Shown: piece after piece, positions 7,263 through 16,489 of the stretch
Position numbering within the stretch: the first letter of the stretch is position 1
Layout: every line of letters starts with the position of its first letter
Source of the DNA: Terriglobus sp. RCC_193
Lineage (GTDB): Bacteria; Acidobacteriota; Terriglobia; Terriglobales; Acidobacteriaceae
Direction: 5' to 3'
NCBI RefSeq assembly: GCF_041355105.1
Contig: NZ_JBFUPK010000001.1
Location: 124,001-188,000 of the forward strand
DNA: 64,000 nucleotides
Notes under the pieces: model-generated
Told to the model about the DNA's origin: nothing
The model's input: only the letters and a program-made list of their open reading frames with translations
Databases searched by the model: none
Translations under genes and position numbers: made by a program

Positions 7263-9289
7263 GCTGTCCCTCGTCCCAGCAGCAGGCGATAAAGCCAGCC
7301 GGGGATATAGTATTTGCGACCCGTCATCACCAGCCCATCGACGTTGCCGCCGATGTAGCTGGCCTGCGACAGGATCGTTTCGGCAACGGGCTTGCGTGTG
7401 ACTTCTGCAGCCAGGATCAGCACCGTCAGATCGGCGACGGTGGTCAATTCCAGGCTTTCAAACCACTGATAGGCGGGTGGCGCTGTCACCACAATGTAGT
7501 CGTAGGTGGAACGCAGTTCGTGGAAGAGATTGATCAGGCGCGATCGTGTCATGGTCATGCCCACGGTGATCACTGCATCCTTCGTCAAAGGACGCAACGC
7601 CAGCGATGAGCCTTCGATCGGTGTGTCGCCATTTTCCTCCATGCGCACCAGCGCCACGCGCCCCGGCGACCGCGGTTCCAGTGCCTCTGTCAATCCTCGT
7701 GCGACGAGGCTCATGCCGCCTTCGTTCTGCGCGGTCAGCAGAAGAATTGCTTTGCCCTGACCACCGGTGGGAACGGAATCGGCTGCGGCAATCAGGCGGC
7801 CAAACGCGCGCCTTGCTGTCTGTTCCGGAGCGCTCCGTCGCGCAATGTCGGAGAGCACCGGCAGACGCAGGCTGCGTTCTGCCTCATCCGGTGAAAGGAA
7901 CGTCTCGCGCATGCTGGATGCGACCACAATTACGACAATCGTGATCAGAAGGGAAGCGACGATGGCGGCTGCGATGAACAGCAGTCGCGAATTTGTGCGT
8001 TTGCGCGGTACCGTGGGCGTTTCGATCATGCGCACGTTCGTTGTGCCAGAGGTCATCGTCTGATTCTGTTCAACGCGCGCCTTCTCCACCTGCTCGGCAT
8101 AGTTTTTTGCCGTCTCCGCCAGCAGATCGCGCTGCGAAGTAAGGCGTGCCAGAGTGTCGTTCACGCTGACAAGATCCTTCAGCTTTCCCTGCGATGCGGC
8201 TACCTGTGTCTGTAATACGGTGTAACGTCCCTGCGCTCCGGCAAGCGTAGCCTGCGCCTGCGAAAGCTGGCCATTGATCTGATCTTTGAAATTGTTGTAG
8301 CCCACGCGCGTCGCCACGGAGACCTGTTTCTTCTGCTGCTCAATTGACGTTTCCAACTGCGCAATCTGCGCATCCACCTGTGTGACAAAGGGAGAAGTCG
8401 GCAGATAGCGCGACATCAGGTCCGCACGCTTTGCATGGAGCTTGAACAGGTCCGCCTCCATAGTGCCAATAGTGCGCGCTGCTTCCGTGTTGTCACGGTA
8501 CAGCTCCACTTCCTGCGGCACGCGCGATGCGTTGCTCTGCAATACATCCACAGTGCGCCGCGCATCGGCAACCGCTGTTTCGGCCTCTGCCATGCGCTGT
8601 CGCAACTGCCCGTCCAACTGCACGGCGGAGTCAATCTGGCCTTTCACATCCACCACGCCATGCTGCTTCTCATAGGCTTCAATCTGCCCGTTCGCGGCGT
8701 CCAGTTGTGCACGAATGTTGTCGCGCTGCTGGGTCAGGAATGCCACGCGGCCTGAGGTAAGAATCTCCGAGCGCTCCTCAAAGTACACGGCCAGCAGAGT
8801 CTTCAGCGCAGCGGCTGCACGCTGTGGATCGCGGTCGCGATACGTTACTTCAATCACATCGCCGGTTTCCAGCTTGGAGACTTTCAGATGGCTTTCAAAT
8901 TCCGTCAGGCGCTTATCGAAGACATCAGACGAAACACGTGCGCCCAATTCGCGGCGGATCACGTCGCGGTGTAGCTCCGCACTCTCCAGAAGCTGTTGTT
9001 CCACGTCTGCTGCGGGAGGTGCCGTAAGCGAACGCGCATTTGGAATGCCGCCGGACTGCAGGTCGTACACACCGCCGTTTAGTGCCAGCAGGCGTGCGCG
9101 CGCCATGTAGGACGGGGGCAGCAATAACGCCACCAGCACGCCGATCAACAACAGTACCGTCGCCAGCAGGAATGCCAGGCGGCGATAGTAAAACGCAATA
9201 TTCAGTAGATCGCGGAGGGATGGGGAACGCAGCCCCGGGGTGGGAGGCGGAATGTTGACCGAAGGAGTCGGGTTAAGAATTGTCGTCAC
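7259..9289 (-). CDS. Wzz/GumC-type polysaccharide co-polymerase with degenerate kinase domain
   Basis: This 676-residue inner-membrane protein controls chain length and export of polysaccharide. It has an N-terminal transmembrane helix (about 40-60) and a Wzz domain (YMARARLLALNGG onward). A long coiled-coil periplasmic region spans about 180-400, and a second helix sits near 430-460. A cytoplasmic C-terminal region (about 510-676) is shaped like a BY-kinase domain. The Walker A position reads TAQNEGGMS rather than GxxGxGKS/T, and the YDYIVVTAPP segment has Thr where kinases have Asp, so it is probably inactive. The start is GTG at 9289. It is divergent from the Wza-like gene. Confidence 0.85.
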   Translation of the reverse strand: MTTILNPTPSVNIPPPTPGLRSPSLRDLLNIAFYYRRLAFLLATVLLLIGVLVALLLPPSYMARARLLALNGGVYDLQSGGIPNARSLTAPPAADVEQQLLESAELHRDVIRRELGARVSSDVFDKRLTEFESHLKVSKLETGDVIEVTYRDRDPQRAAAALKTLLAVYFEERSEILTSGRVAFLTQQRDNIRAQLDAANGQIEAYEKQHGVVDVKGQIDSAVQLDGQLRQRMAEAETAVADARRTVDVLQSNASRVPQEVELYRDNTEAARTIGTMEADLFKLHAKRADLMSRYLPTSPFVTQVDAQIAQLETSIEQQKKQVSVATRVGYNNFKDQINGQLSQAQATLAGAQGRYTVLQTQVAASQGKLKDLVSVNDTLARLTSQRDLLAETAKNYAEQVEKARVEQNQTMTSGTTNVRMIETPTVPRKRTNSRLLFIAAAIVASLLITIVVIVVASSMRETFLSPDEAERSLRLPVLSDIARRSAPEQTARRAFGRLIAAADSVPTGGQGKAILLLTAQNEGGMSLVARGLTEALEPRSPGRVALVRMEENGDTPIEGSSLALRPLTKDAVITVGMTMTRSRLINLFHELRSTYDYIVVTAPPAYQWFESLELTTVADLTVLILAAEVTRKPVAETILSQASYIGGNVDGLVMTGRKYYIPGWLYRLLLGRGTA

Positions 9290-9384
9290 TCAAAACCGCT
9301 TCGTATTTTTCCCGGAAAAGTAGAGAGGCATACGGGCATCTCCGCTGGAACGCCCTGTCTGTGCTTCTCTCGTGACCTGCACCA

Positions 9385-9401
9385 TTATTTAGGCAATAAT
9401 A
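9385..9401. promoter_or_regulatory. Small AT-rich dyad between the divergent EPS genes
   Basis: The 6-bp perfect inverted repeat ATTATT-TAGGC-AATAAT is in the 153-bp gap between the Wzz-like (minus) and Wza-like (plus) genes. The AATAATAAC part could also be a -10 region. It is a candidate operator or promoter by position only. Confidence 0.25.
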
Positions 9402-9442
9402 ACACTCAACATCACTCTGGATGAGAGATGTGGAGGGCAGAA

Positions 9443-10195
9443 ATGGTCCCGGTTTATCTACGGAAAAACAGGCGCATCTTCTGCCGTTTTGCAGCTCTTT
9501 TGTGTGTGTGGATGTCCCTCGCGGCTTCTGGCCAGACACCTGCCGCATCACCGCAGGCTGCTTCCGCACCTCCGGCACATTACATCCTGGAGGAATATCG
9601 CCTCGCCCCCGGCGATGAACTTTCCATCAACTTTCCCAACAATGCCGAACTGAATCACGTAGGCCCTGTCGGTCCGGATGGCCGTGTTCCCATTCCGCTC
9701 CTGGGCAATGTTCTGCTGGCAGGCGATACGTCCACACAGGCCGCTTCTGTTATTGCTAACGCGCTGCGCGACGCAGGGATTGCCGCTAACGCTGTTCCGG
9801 ATATCACTATCGTTCGTTATGGCACGACGGTCTATGTGGGAGGCCAGGTGAAGTCACCCGGCGCCATCCAACTGGCATCGGGTATGGATGTTTTGCAGGC
9901 CATCATCGCCGCCGGCGGCATGATGGACACGGCTCGTACGGGGCAGGTGGCTATCATTCGCCGCACATCGGACAATCACGCGAATGTTTTCTATGTCAGC
10001 GTGAAGGACTACACCAAGGGGCGTCCTAATGCCGCCATCGCCACGCTGGAACCGCGCGATGTGGTGTTTGTCCCCCGTAGCAAGATCACGGAAGTGGACA
10101 TGTGGGTCGACGAATACATCAATAAGACGATCCCCTTCAGCCGCAGCCTGGGCTACAGCTTTGGCAACTATCCCGTGACCACGGTGGCCAAGTGA
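9443..10195 (+). CDS. Wza-type polysaccharide export outer-membrane protein
   Basis: About 250 residues. A signal peptide (positively charged YLRKNRR, then a hydrophobic core ending ASGQT) precedes a Poly_export domain with YRLAPGDELSINFPNNAEL and VGPDGRVPIPLLGNV. A SLBB-like region follows (TVYVGGQVKSPGAIQLASGM and AGGMMDTARTGQVAIIRR). Such proteins form the outer-membrane exit channel for capsule or EPS. ATG 9443 is chosen because GGAGGG lies 5-6 bp before it; ATG 9428 would place that site inside the gene. The stop overlaps the next GTG start (GTGA), so it is coupled to the polymerase-like gene. Confidence 0.88.
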   Translation: MVPVYLRKNRRIFCRFAALLCVWMSLAASGQTPAASPQAASAPPAHYILEEYRLAPGDELSINFPNNAELNHVGPVGPDGRVPIPLLGNVLLAGDTSTQAASVIANALRDAGIAANAVPDITIVRYGTTVYVGGQVKSPGAIQLASGMDVLQAIIAAGGMMDTARTGQVAIIRRTSDNHANVFYVSVKDYTKGRPNAAIATLEPRDVVFVPRSKITEVDMWVDEYINKTIPFSRSLGYSFGNYPVTTVAK

Positions 10196-11499
10196 TCCAG
10201 CAGCAACGGGTGCCTGCGTTCGTTCTACAGCGCACGCAGAAGACATTCCATTTGCCCGTTGTCGCCATCGATTCACCGGATGAACTGCCCGTCCGCTGGC
10301 CGTATTTTCTGCTGTTGTTTACAGTGCTGCCGCTCTTCGGCGAAGTCTTCCACTATCTGAAAATCCTGCCGCCCATGTGGGCGCTGTCCAAGGCGTTCCC
10401 CATCCTTACGCTGCCGCTGTGCTTCTTCGCCATGAAAGATGGCCCTGCGCCGCGCGGCTCACGGCAGATTCTGCTCTCGCTGTTGTATTTGTTTCTCGTA
10501 CCCAGCTTCACGGCGGTCTTCTCCTTCCAACAGAATTTCTTCCTTGGGCTCACCTCACAAGTGAAGCTGTTGCCTATCCTGTACTTCTTTTCCTTTACCG
10601 GGTTTCTGCGGCTGGTGAAGCCCACCTCCAGCGAAATTGCAAAGGGTTTTCTTTACTGGGGCTTGTTGCTCTTCACGTTATTGATCCTGTTATGGATTTT
10701 CGTGCCGCAGTCCGTGTATGAAGTGCTGCATAAAGCTGGGGACGCACCAATGTTCAGCCACGACAGCCGCGGCAACCGCATCCGTATGCCGTTTCTCTTC
10801 GGCACCATTGGTATCTTCTACTGCTTCCGCCGTTTCTTCGCAGAGAAGAAGGTGTGGTGGCTGCTGGCGACCATTGCGGGCTTTGCCGCGGTGATGGGAC
10901 TGATTCGCATGCGCGCTGCTGTGTTGGGTCTATCGCTGGTGTTTGCGATGAACATGCTGCGCTTCTCCAAACCGAAGACGCGCATCCTCATTCTCGCTTT
11001 GTTACCCTTTGCTGCTGCTGCACTGCTGTCGGTGCCTTACGTTGCGTCCACTTTCGATACCGGCGCACAGGCTGGATTTGATATTCGCAATGGAACGATT
11101 GAAAAAGCCATCGCCTTTCTTGGTAGCGATCCCCTGCGATGGATGATCGGTGTCGGCTCTATTACTCCGCTGGATACCACTGGTTTCATCCGCTATTTCA
11201 ATCATTCGTTTTTTCTTGCGGACATCACCTGGCTTGGCATCACGTTTGAATTCGGGCTCATCGGCGCGGTGCTTCTTCTGATGCTTCCCGTGCGTGGCCT
11301 ATGGGAATCGCGCTACGTTCGCGCTTCGCGCCAGGGAGCCTTTCTCGGATCGTTGCAGGATTACCTCATCTACGCCATCCTCATCTCCACCGGTTATCCA
11401 CTCACCATGGCGCCCGGCGAATTCGCTATGATCCTCGCCATTCTGGTGCATGAAAGCGCCCGTTATGGCGCGAACGACCCAAGGTTCCGATATCCATGA
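10192..11499 (+). CDS. Polysaccharide polymerase/O-antigen ligase-like membrane protein
   Basis: This 435-residue protein has about ten hydrophobic helices, beginning after a 35-residue cytoplasmic stretch at WPYFLLLFTVLPLFGEVF. A longer periplasmic-type loop lies around residues 285-345 (TGAQAGFDIRNGTIEK through SITPLDTTGFIRYFNHSFF). This is the layout of Wzy polymerases and WaaL ligases, whose sequences diverge too much for a firm call. It starts with GTG overlapping the wza-like stop and ends by ATGA overlap with the GH44 gene, so it is in the same transcription unit. Joining repeat units in the periplasm is the inferred role. Confidence 0.6.
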   Translation: MIQQQRVPAFVLQRTQKTFHLPVVAIDSPDELPVRWPYFLLLFTVLPLFGEVFHYLKILPPMWALSKAFPILTLPLCFFAMKDGPAPRGSRQILLSLLYLFLVPSFTAVFSFQQNFFLGLTSQVKLLPILYFFSFTGFLRLVKPTSSEIAKGFLYWGLLLFTLLILLWIFVPQSVYEVLHKAGDAPMFSHDSRGNRIRMPFLFGTIGIFYCFRRFFAEKKVWWLLATIAGFAAVMGLIRMRAAVLGLSLVFAMNMLRFSKPKTRILILALLPFAAAALLSVPYVASTFDTGAQAGFDIRNGTIEKAIAFLGSDPLRWMIGVGSITPLDTTGFIRYFNHSFFLADITWLGITFEFGLIGAVLLLMLPVRGLWESRYVRASRQGAFLGSLQDYLIYAILISTGYPLTMAPGEFAMILAILVHESARYGANDPRFRYP

Positions 11500-13100
11500 G
11501 AACTTTGCCGCTTATTCTCAGCGCTTCTCTGTGCACAACTTGCTATGGACAGCAGAATGCACCGCGCGTGACGAACATTACCGTGGATGCCAGCCGCAAT
11601 CGCCATCCCATCAGTCCACTCATCTATGGCGTAAACTTCGGCACCACCAGGCAGCTTCAGCTTCTGCGCGCGCCGGTGAATCGACTCGGCGGCGCGGCAG
11701 CCGAGGTCTACGATTACCAATCCGGCGCGCGTAACGCGGGCAATAACTGGTTCTACGAAAGCTATCCCTCAAACAAGGCAGACATACTTGCGCAGTATGG
11801 CGAAGACTTTGTCGCACTCACGCAAGGTGCCGGTGCCGACAGTATGATCACCATCCCCATGATGGGGTGGGTGGCGAAGCTTGGTCCGAATCACGCACGT
11901 CTGTCCAGCTACTCCATTGCGAAATACGGCCTGCAGAAATCCACGGACGCACAGGGAATGACCGAAGCCGGCAACGGCATCCGGCTCGATGGCAGCATCA
12001 TTCATAACGATTCCAACGATGCTATGCAGCCAGATACACCCGCGCGCGAAGCCACATGGGTGCGGTCGCTGTTGAAGAATCGCCGCACTGGTGAAACGCG
12101 CTACTACCTCTTGGGCAATGAGCCATCGCTCTGGCATGAAAATCGCCGCGATGTGCATCCCGAAGGCGTACATGCCTCGGAGCTATTGGCGAAAACATTG
12201 GCTCTCGCTGATGCGATTCACAGGGCCGATCCTGCTGCAAAGATTGTTGGCCCGGAAGAGTGGTCGCCCATTGGCACACTCAACAGTGGTTTCGATATTC
12301 AGCTTCAGTCCTCAAAGGGAACCGCTACTCCCGATCGTGTCCGCGAAACTGGCGGTATGGATTTGCTGCCGTGGCTGCTCCGCAAATGGAAGGGCGCAGG
12401 GCATCCGGTCGACATGGTGAGTGTGCATTACTATCCACAGAGTAATCAGTACAGCGACGACGTCAGTGAACCCATGCAACTTCTGCGCAATCGCTCCACG
12501 CGCGGTCTGTGGGACGCGAACTATCACGATGTTCCATGGATTCCTGTCAACACCGCACTGATCCCATCGCTGCGTGCTATGGTCGATCGCGATTACTTCC
12601 GCGGAACGCCCATTGCCATCACCGAATACAACTGGGGCGCGGACAAACACATGAACGGTGCCACCGCGCAGGCGGATGTTCTTGGCATCTTCGGACGCGA
12701 AGGCCTTTCGCTGGCAACGCGCTGGATCGCACCGCCGGATGGTTCACCGACCTTCTTCGCTATGCAGATGTATCGCAACTACGACGGCCGCAGCGGCAGC
12801 TTTGGCGATGTGAGCATTGCAGCATCCGCGCCCGACCCGGATACCATCAGCGCATTTGCCGCGGAACGCAATGCAGACCACGCTATTACAGTGATGGTCA
12901 TCAATAAACAACTCCACGAAGCTGCAAATATTCATGTTTCACTGCGTAGTATGCCAGACTCCGGCACAGTGGAGACGCACACACTTTCGTTAGGCAAGTT
13001 ATCGACTTCTTTGCCAACCGGGTACCGCAACGGCGTAATTTCATCCGTTCTTCCCGCGCAAAGCATTACTCTGTTCGTTGTGCATGGACATGGCAGCTGA
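11496..13100 (+). CDS. Glycoside hydrolase family 44 (endoglucanase-type)
   Basis: This 534-residue exported hydrolase has a signal peptide of about 18 residues (ending CYGQQ). The GH44 TIM barrel shows SPLIYGVNFG and RLGGAAAEVYDY. The acid/base motif YLLGNEPSLWHENRRDVHP has Glu at about 209, and the nucleophile motif IAITEYNWGADKH has Glu at about 377. A C-terminal beta-sandwich follows from about 440. GH44 enzymes cut beta-1,4-glucan and xyloglucan chains. It sits inside the export operon by ATGA overlap, so it more likely trims or releases the cell's own polysaccharide than digests food. That role is inferred. Confidence 0.88.
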   Translation: MRTLPLILSASLCTTCYGQQNAPRVTNITVDASRNRHPISPLIYGVNFGTTRQLQLLRAPVNRLGGAAAEVYDYQSGARNAGNNWFYESYPSNKADILAQYGEDFVALTQGAGADSMITIPMMGWVAKLGPNHARLSSYSIAKYGLQKSTDAQGMTEAGNGIRLDGSIIHNDSNDAMQPDTPAREATWVRSLLKNRRTGETRYYLLGNEPSLWHENRRDVHPEGVHASELLAKTLALADAIHRADPAAKIVGPEEWSPIGTLNSGFDIQLQSSKGTATPDRVRETGGMDLLPWLLRKWKGAGHPVDMVSVHYYPQSNQYSDDVSEPMQLLRNRSTRGLWDANYHDVPWIPVNTALIPSLRAMVDRDYFRGTPIAITEYNWGADKHMNGATAQADVLGIFGREGLSLATRWIAPPDGSPTFFAMQMYRNYDGRSGSFGDVSIAASAPDPDTISAFAAERNADHAITVMVINKQLHEAANIHVSLRSMPDSGTVETHTLSLGKLSTSLPTGYRNGVISSVLPAQSITLFVVHGHGS

Positions 13101-14490
13101 TACTCGCGAACCTTCCAACTCCTCTGCGTCACGCGCCGGTGCCCTTACCCGTACGCTGGCCACGGCAAGCACGCGCCTGTTGGATTTACCTACGCGCTAC
13201 GGCCTGCATTTTCTCATCGCCTTGCGTCTTGGTATTGAGGATGTGGGCGCGTTCTACATTGTCTTCAGCGTCATGACCATGGCCTCAGGACTGGGGCGGC
13301 TGGGCGTGGACCGTGCGATGACGCGTGAAGTCGCTGCTGCGTTGGGGCGCGATCTTCCCAGCACCGCGCGTCGTATCGCATGGCGCGGCATGCGCCTCAC
13401 GCTACTGAACTCCGCACTGATTACTCTGGCCTTGGTATTGCTCGCGAAACCGATCGCCTTATACCTCCTGCACAAACCAGCAATGGCGATTCCGCTGGCG
13501 ATTGGTGCGATCTCCATCTTCCCGCAGAACATCGCCAATGCAGCAGCCGGTGTGCTGGCAGGTCTGGGCCGTGTGGCCACCAGCCAGATGATCTATCAGT
13601 GGTTGTGGCCGGCGATCTTCTGCGCCGGTGCACTCGTGTTTCATCTGGATGTCAATCGCACACTGCTGCTGATTGTGGCAGCCATGCTTTTGAATGCGGT
13701 CTTTGGCGTGGCGCTCATGTTGCGTGTGTTGCCAGTGCGACATGCGGAACATCAGGCGCTGGATGTGCCTTCACTGTCACGTCTCGGTGTGCAGTTATTC
13801 AGTGCGGAGCTTCTGCAACTTGCGATTTCTTCCGCTCCGCCTTTCATCCTTGGCATCGCGGCCTCCACGACAGAGGTTGCCCGCTACGCTGTGGTGTGGC
13901 GCATTGTGCTTCTGTTGAACCTGCTGGTTTCCGCAATGGCTGCTGTCGCTTCGCCGCAGTTTGCTGCTGCGTCTGCGCGTGGTGATCGTGCAACGCTGCG
14001 CCGCGTTGCGCAGCAGACGGTTGGTGTAACGGTTGTTCTCTCTGTGCTGCCCACGCTTTTCCTTGCGATCAATCCGGTGTTCTTCCTCAGCCGTTTCGGA
14101 GCGGGTTACGCACCAGCAGCTCCGGCCATGCGCATCCTTCTGCTTGGTCAGTTTTCTCTTATCCTGTGCGCGGGCGTTCCGGAACTGCTGGGTATGACGG
14201 GCCACGCCCGCACCCTGCTGAAGATCAATGCTGTTTCCATGACTGTTCTTCTACTGGGTTTGGGTGTGCTCACACCGCATTTCACGGATGCAGGAGCTGC
14301 GGCAGGAACGGCGCTTGCCATGCTGGTGAATGCCATTGGAGTCAGCTTTGCCGCGAAGCATGACCTGGGTCTTATGCCTCTTTGGAATGTTCTTCAGGAT
14401 GGTCGTTTACAGCTTCGTCAACGACTTAGCCCAGCCACTCCTGAAGACGCACCGATTGATGAAGATATCACCGACACCAGCAATGTCTAA
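13084..14490 (+). CDS. Wzx-type polysaccharide flippase
   Basis: About 468 residues with some 12-14 hydrophobic helices and no large soluble domain. The N-terminal segment has TRYGLHFLIALRLGIEDVGAF and the conserved-type GRLGVDRAMTREVAAALGRD of MATE/polysaccharide-transport proteins. Helices continue to about residue 430, then a hydrophilic tail. It would move the lipid-linked repeat unit across the inner membrane. It overlaps the end of the GH44 gene. Starts at TTG 13078, ATG 13084 and ATG 13090 are all possible; no ribosome site decides. Context supports the call strongly. Confidence 0.8.
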   Translation: MDMAADTREPSNSSASRAGALTRTLATASTRLLDLPTRYGLHFLIALRLGIEDVGAFYIVFSVMTMASGLGRLGVDRAMTREVAAALGRDLPSTARRIAWRGMRLTLLNSALITLALVLLAKPIALYLLHKPAMAIPLAIGAISIFPQNIANAAAGVLAGLGRVATSQMIYQWLWPAIFCAGALVFHLDVNRTLLLIVAAMLLNAVFGVALMLRVLPVRHAEHQALDVPSLSRLGVQLFSAELLQLAISSAPPFILGIAASTTEVARYAVVWRIVLLLNLLVSAMAAVASPQFAAASARGDRATLRRVAQQTVGVTVVLSVLPTLFLAINPVFFLSRFGAGYAPAAPAMRILLLGQFSLILCAGVPELLGMTGHARTLLKINAVSMTVLLLGLGVLTPHFTDAGAAAGTALAMLVNAIGVSFAAKHDLGLMPLWNVLQDGRLQLRQRLSPATPEDAPIDEDITDTSNV

Positions 14491-14611
14491 CAGCGATTCC
14501 GCTTTGGGAACGCAATATCTTCGACGCGTTGTTTTCTATTGAAATCGCAGGAAAATGCATGTTTCCGGTGCTATACTTCGGCTATTCCCGCTAAAGGTCA
14601 GCGATTCCTGA

Positions 14612-15382
14612 ATGTCGGCAGAAACACCATTGTCAGTAAGGAATCTGCCGTATCAGCCAGGCACCATCGACGAAGTCGCGATGCGTGTGGTGCAGCATGC
14701 AGAGGCAAAGGGACCCACACATCTTGTCATCGCGATTAACGGACAGGTCTTTGTGCTCGCCCATCAGCAGCCTCGCTTTGCCGATGTGATTCGTCGCGCA
14801 GAGGAAGTTGTTCTCGACGGCATCTCCGTTTTTCTGGCCACGCGCGCACTGCGTGATTCTCATGCACATCGAGTGCAGGGCGTGGAGCTGGTCACACGTA
14901 TCTGCGAATGCGCAAATGCATACTCGCAGCGCGTGATGCTGCTGGGCGGTCGTCCCGGCGCGGGTGAGAAGATGAAGGAACTCCTCGCAGAGACATGCCC
15001 GAATCTGATCGTTGATGTGTATTGCCCACCATTTGGTTTTGAGCGCACGGAAGAAGGTTTGGAAGCTGTACGCGAGGCCATTCGCAACTTCGCCCCCGAT
15101 ATTCTCTTCGTTGCTTTCGGCGCGCCCAAGCAGGAGTTCTTCATGGACCAGCACATTCGTCTTATGAATGTGCCTGTTGCAATGGCCGTAGGTGGCAGCT
15201 TTGAGATGATCAGCGGCATGGTTCGCCGCGCTCCCGCATGGATGCAGATGATCGGCATGGAGTGGCTTTTCCGGACCATCCTGGAGCCGCGCCGCCTGCT
15301 CTGGCGTTACGTTTATACGAATACGGTCTTTATCTGGCTTTTCCTGTGCGAGCGGTTTTCGCGCGTGGAAACAAACGCATAA
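14612..15382 (+). CDS. WecG/TagA/CpsF family (GT26) glycosyltransferase
   Basis: This 256-residue protein shows the family pattern: INGQVFVLAHQQPRFADVI, VLDGISVFLATRAL (the Asp-containing catalytic region), HRVQGVELVTRICE, LLGGRPGAGEKM, VAFGAPKQEFFMDQH and AVGGSFEMISGMVRRAPAWM. The C-terminal stretch GMEWLFRTILEPRRLLWRY is the membrane-surface tail. Members transfer N-acetylmannosamine(uronic acid) or related sugars to lipid-linked intermediates. It follows the flippase gene by 121 bp and precedes the heptose genes. The exact sugar is unknown. Confidence 0.92.
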   Translation: MSAETPLSVRNLPYQPGTIDEVAMRVVQHAEAKGPTHLVIAINGQVFVLAHQQPRFADVIRRAEEVVLDGISVFLATRALRDSHAHRVQGVELVTRICECANAYSQRVMLLGGRPGAGEKMKELLAETCPNLIVDVYCPPFGFERTEEGLEAVREAIRNFAPDILFVAFGAPKQEFFMDQHIRLMNVPVAMAVGGSFEMISGMVRRAPAWMQMIGMEWLFRTILEPRRLLWRYVYTNTVFIWLFLCERFSRVETNA

Positions 15383-15435
15383 GTCGCACGCTCATTTTGT
15401 GCGTTGATCTTTTCGGAAAGGGATCATCGAACGCC

Positions 15436-16470
15436 ATGCCCCTCTATCGCGCACGCGCCCCGCTTCGTCTCGGTCTTGCTGGCGGTGGCACAGACGTTTC
15501 TCCTTACTGTGATCTCTTCGGTGGAGCTGTTCTCAACGCCACCATCAGCCTCTTCGCACATACCACGCTACAGACGAACACGGACAACTGCATCCGGTTC
15601 ATCGCGCAGGATCTGAACATTGTGGAAGAGTTTCCTGTGGACGCTCCTATTCCAGAGGACAACAAACTCTCACTGCATCGCGGTGTTTACAACCGCATGA
15701 TTAGCGATTATCGCAATGGCAAACGCGAGCCGCTGACACTCATCACGCATTGTGATGCGCCTGCAGGCAGTGGTCTTGGATCGTCGTCCACCATGGTCGT
15801 CTCCATGTTGCGCGCATTTGATGAAGCATGGAGCCTCGCTCTCGGCGAATACGATCTTGCACAGCTTGCCTTCGCGATTGAGCGTATCGACATCGGCCTG
15901 CATGGTGGTCGGCAGGACCAGTACGCGGCAGCCTTCGGCGGATTCAACTTCATGGAGTTCCATGACACGACGCAGGTATTGGTCAACCCGCTGCGTGTGC
16001 GGTCGGACATCATCGCGGAACTCGAAGCATCATTGATTCTCTTCTACACCGGTAAATCGCGCTCTTCCGCGGCCATCATCGAAGAGGAATCGAAGAACGT
16101 CCGCGACAAGAACGAAGACGCTATGGACGCGATGCATCGTACGAAGCAGGAAGCCTTCCACATGAAAGCTGCTCTGCTTCGCGGTGAAGTACACGTTATG
16201 GGCGACATCATGAAGGAGGCGTGGCGGCAAAAGAAGCGTCTCGCATCCAGTATTTCCAACGCCACCATTGACGCGCTCTACGACACGGCACTCCGCGAAG
16301 GCGCATACTGCGGCAAGGTCTCCGGTGCAGGTGGCGGCGGTTTCATGATGTTCCTCGTCGATCCTGCGCGGCGACTACGTGTGGAAGCTGCATTGAACGT
16401 AACCGAAGCGGGCCGCACCGTGGCGTGTAGCTTCATGGGCGAAGGCGCTACGGCATGGCGCGCACGATAA
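15436..16470 (+). CDS. hddA: D-glycero-alpha-D-manno-heptose 7-phosphate kinase (GHMP)
   Basis: This 344-residue GHMP kinase begins MPLYRARAPLRLGLAGGGTD, the family start. The ATP-binding motif is PAGSGLGSSSTMVVSML, followed by IERIDIGLHGGRQDQYAAA, and the C-terminal motif is GKVSGAGGGGFMMFL. HddA phosphorylates D-manno-heptose 7-phosphate at C1 on the way to GDP-heptose. The pairing with an HddC-like nucleotidyltransferase 19 bp downstream supports this over fucokinase or other GHMP enzymes. The frame is open upstream to 15238, but homology begins at ATG 15436. GmhA and GmhB are not in the window. Confidence 0.85.
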   Translation: MPLYRARAPLRLGLAGGGTDVSPYCDLFGGAVLNATISLFAHTTLQTNTDNCIRFIAQDLNIVEEFPVDAPIPEDNKLSLHRGVYNRMISDYRNGKREPLTLITHCDAPAGSGLGSSSTMVVSMLRAFDEAWSLALGEYDLAQLAFAIERIDIGLHGGRQDQYAAAFGGFNFMEFHDTTQVLVNPLRVRSDIIAELEASLILFYTGKSRSSAAIIEEESKNVRDKNEDAMDAMHRTKQEAFHMKAALLRGEVHVMGDIMKEAWRQKKRLASSISNATIDALYDTALREGAYCGKVSGAGGGGFMMFLVDPARRLRVEAALNVTEAGRTVACSFMGEGATAWRAR

Positions 16471-16489
16471 CAGAACGGAGCGACGCCTG

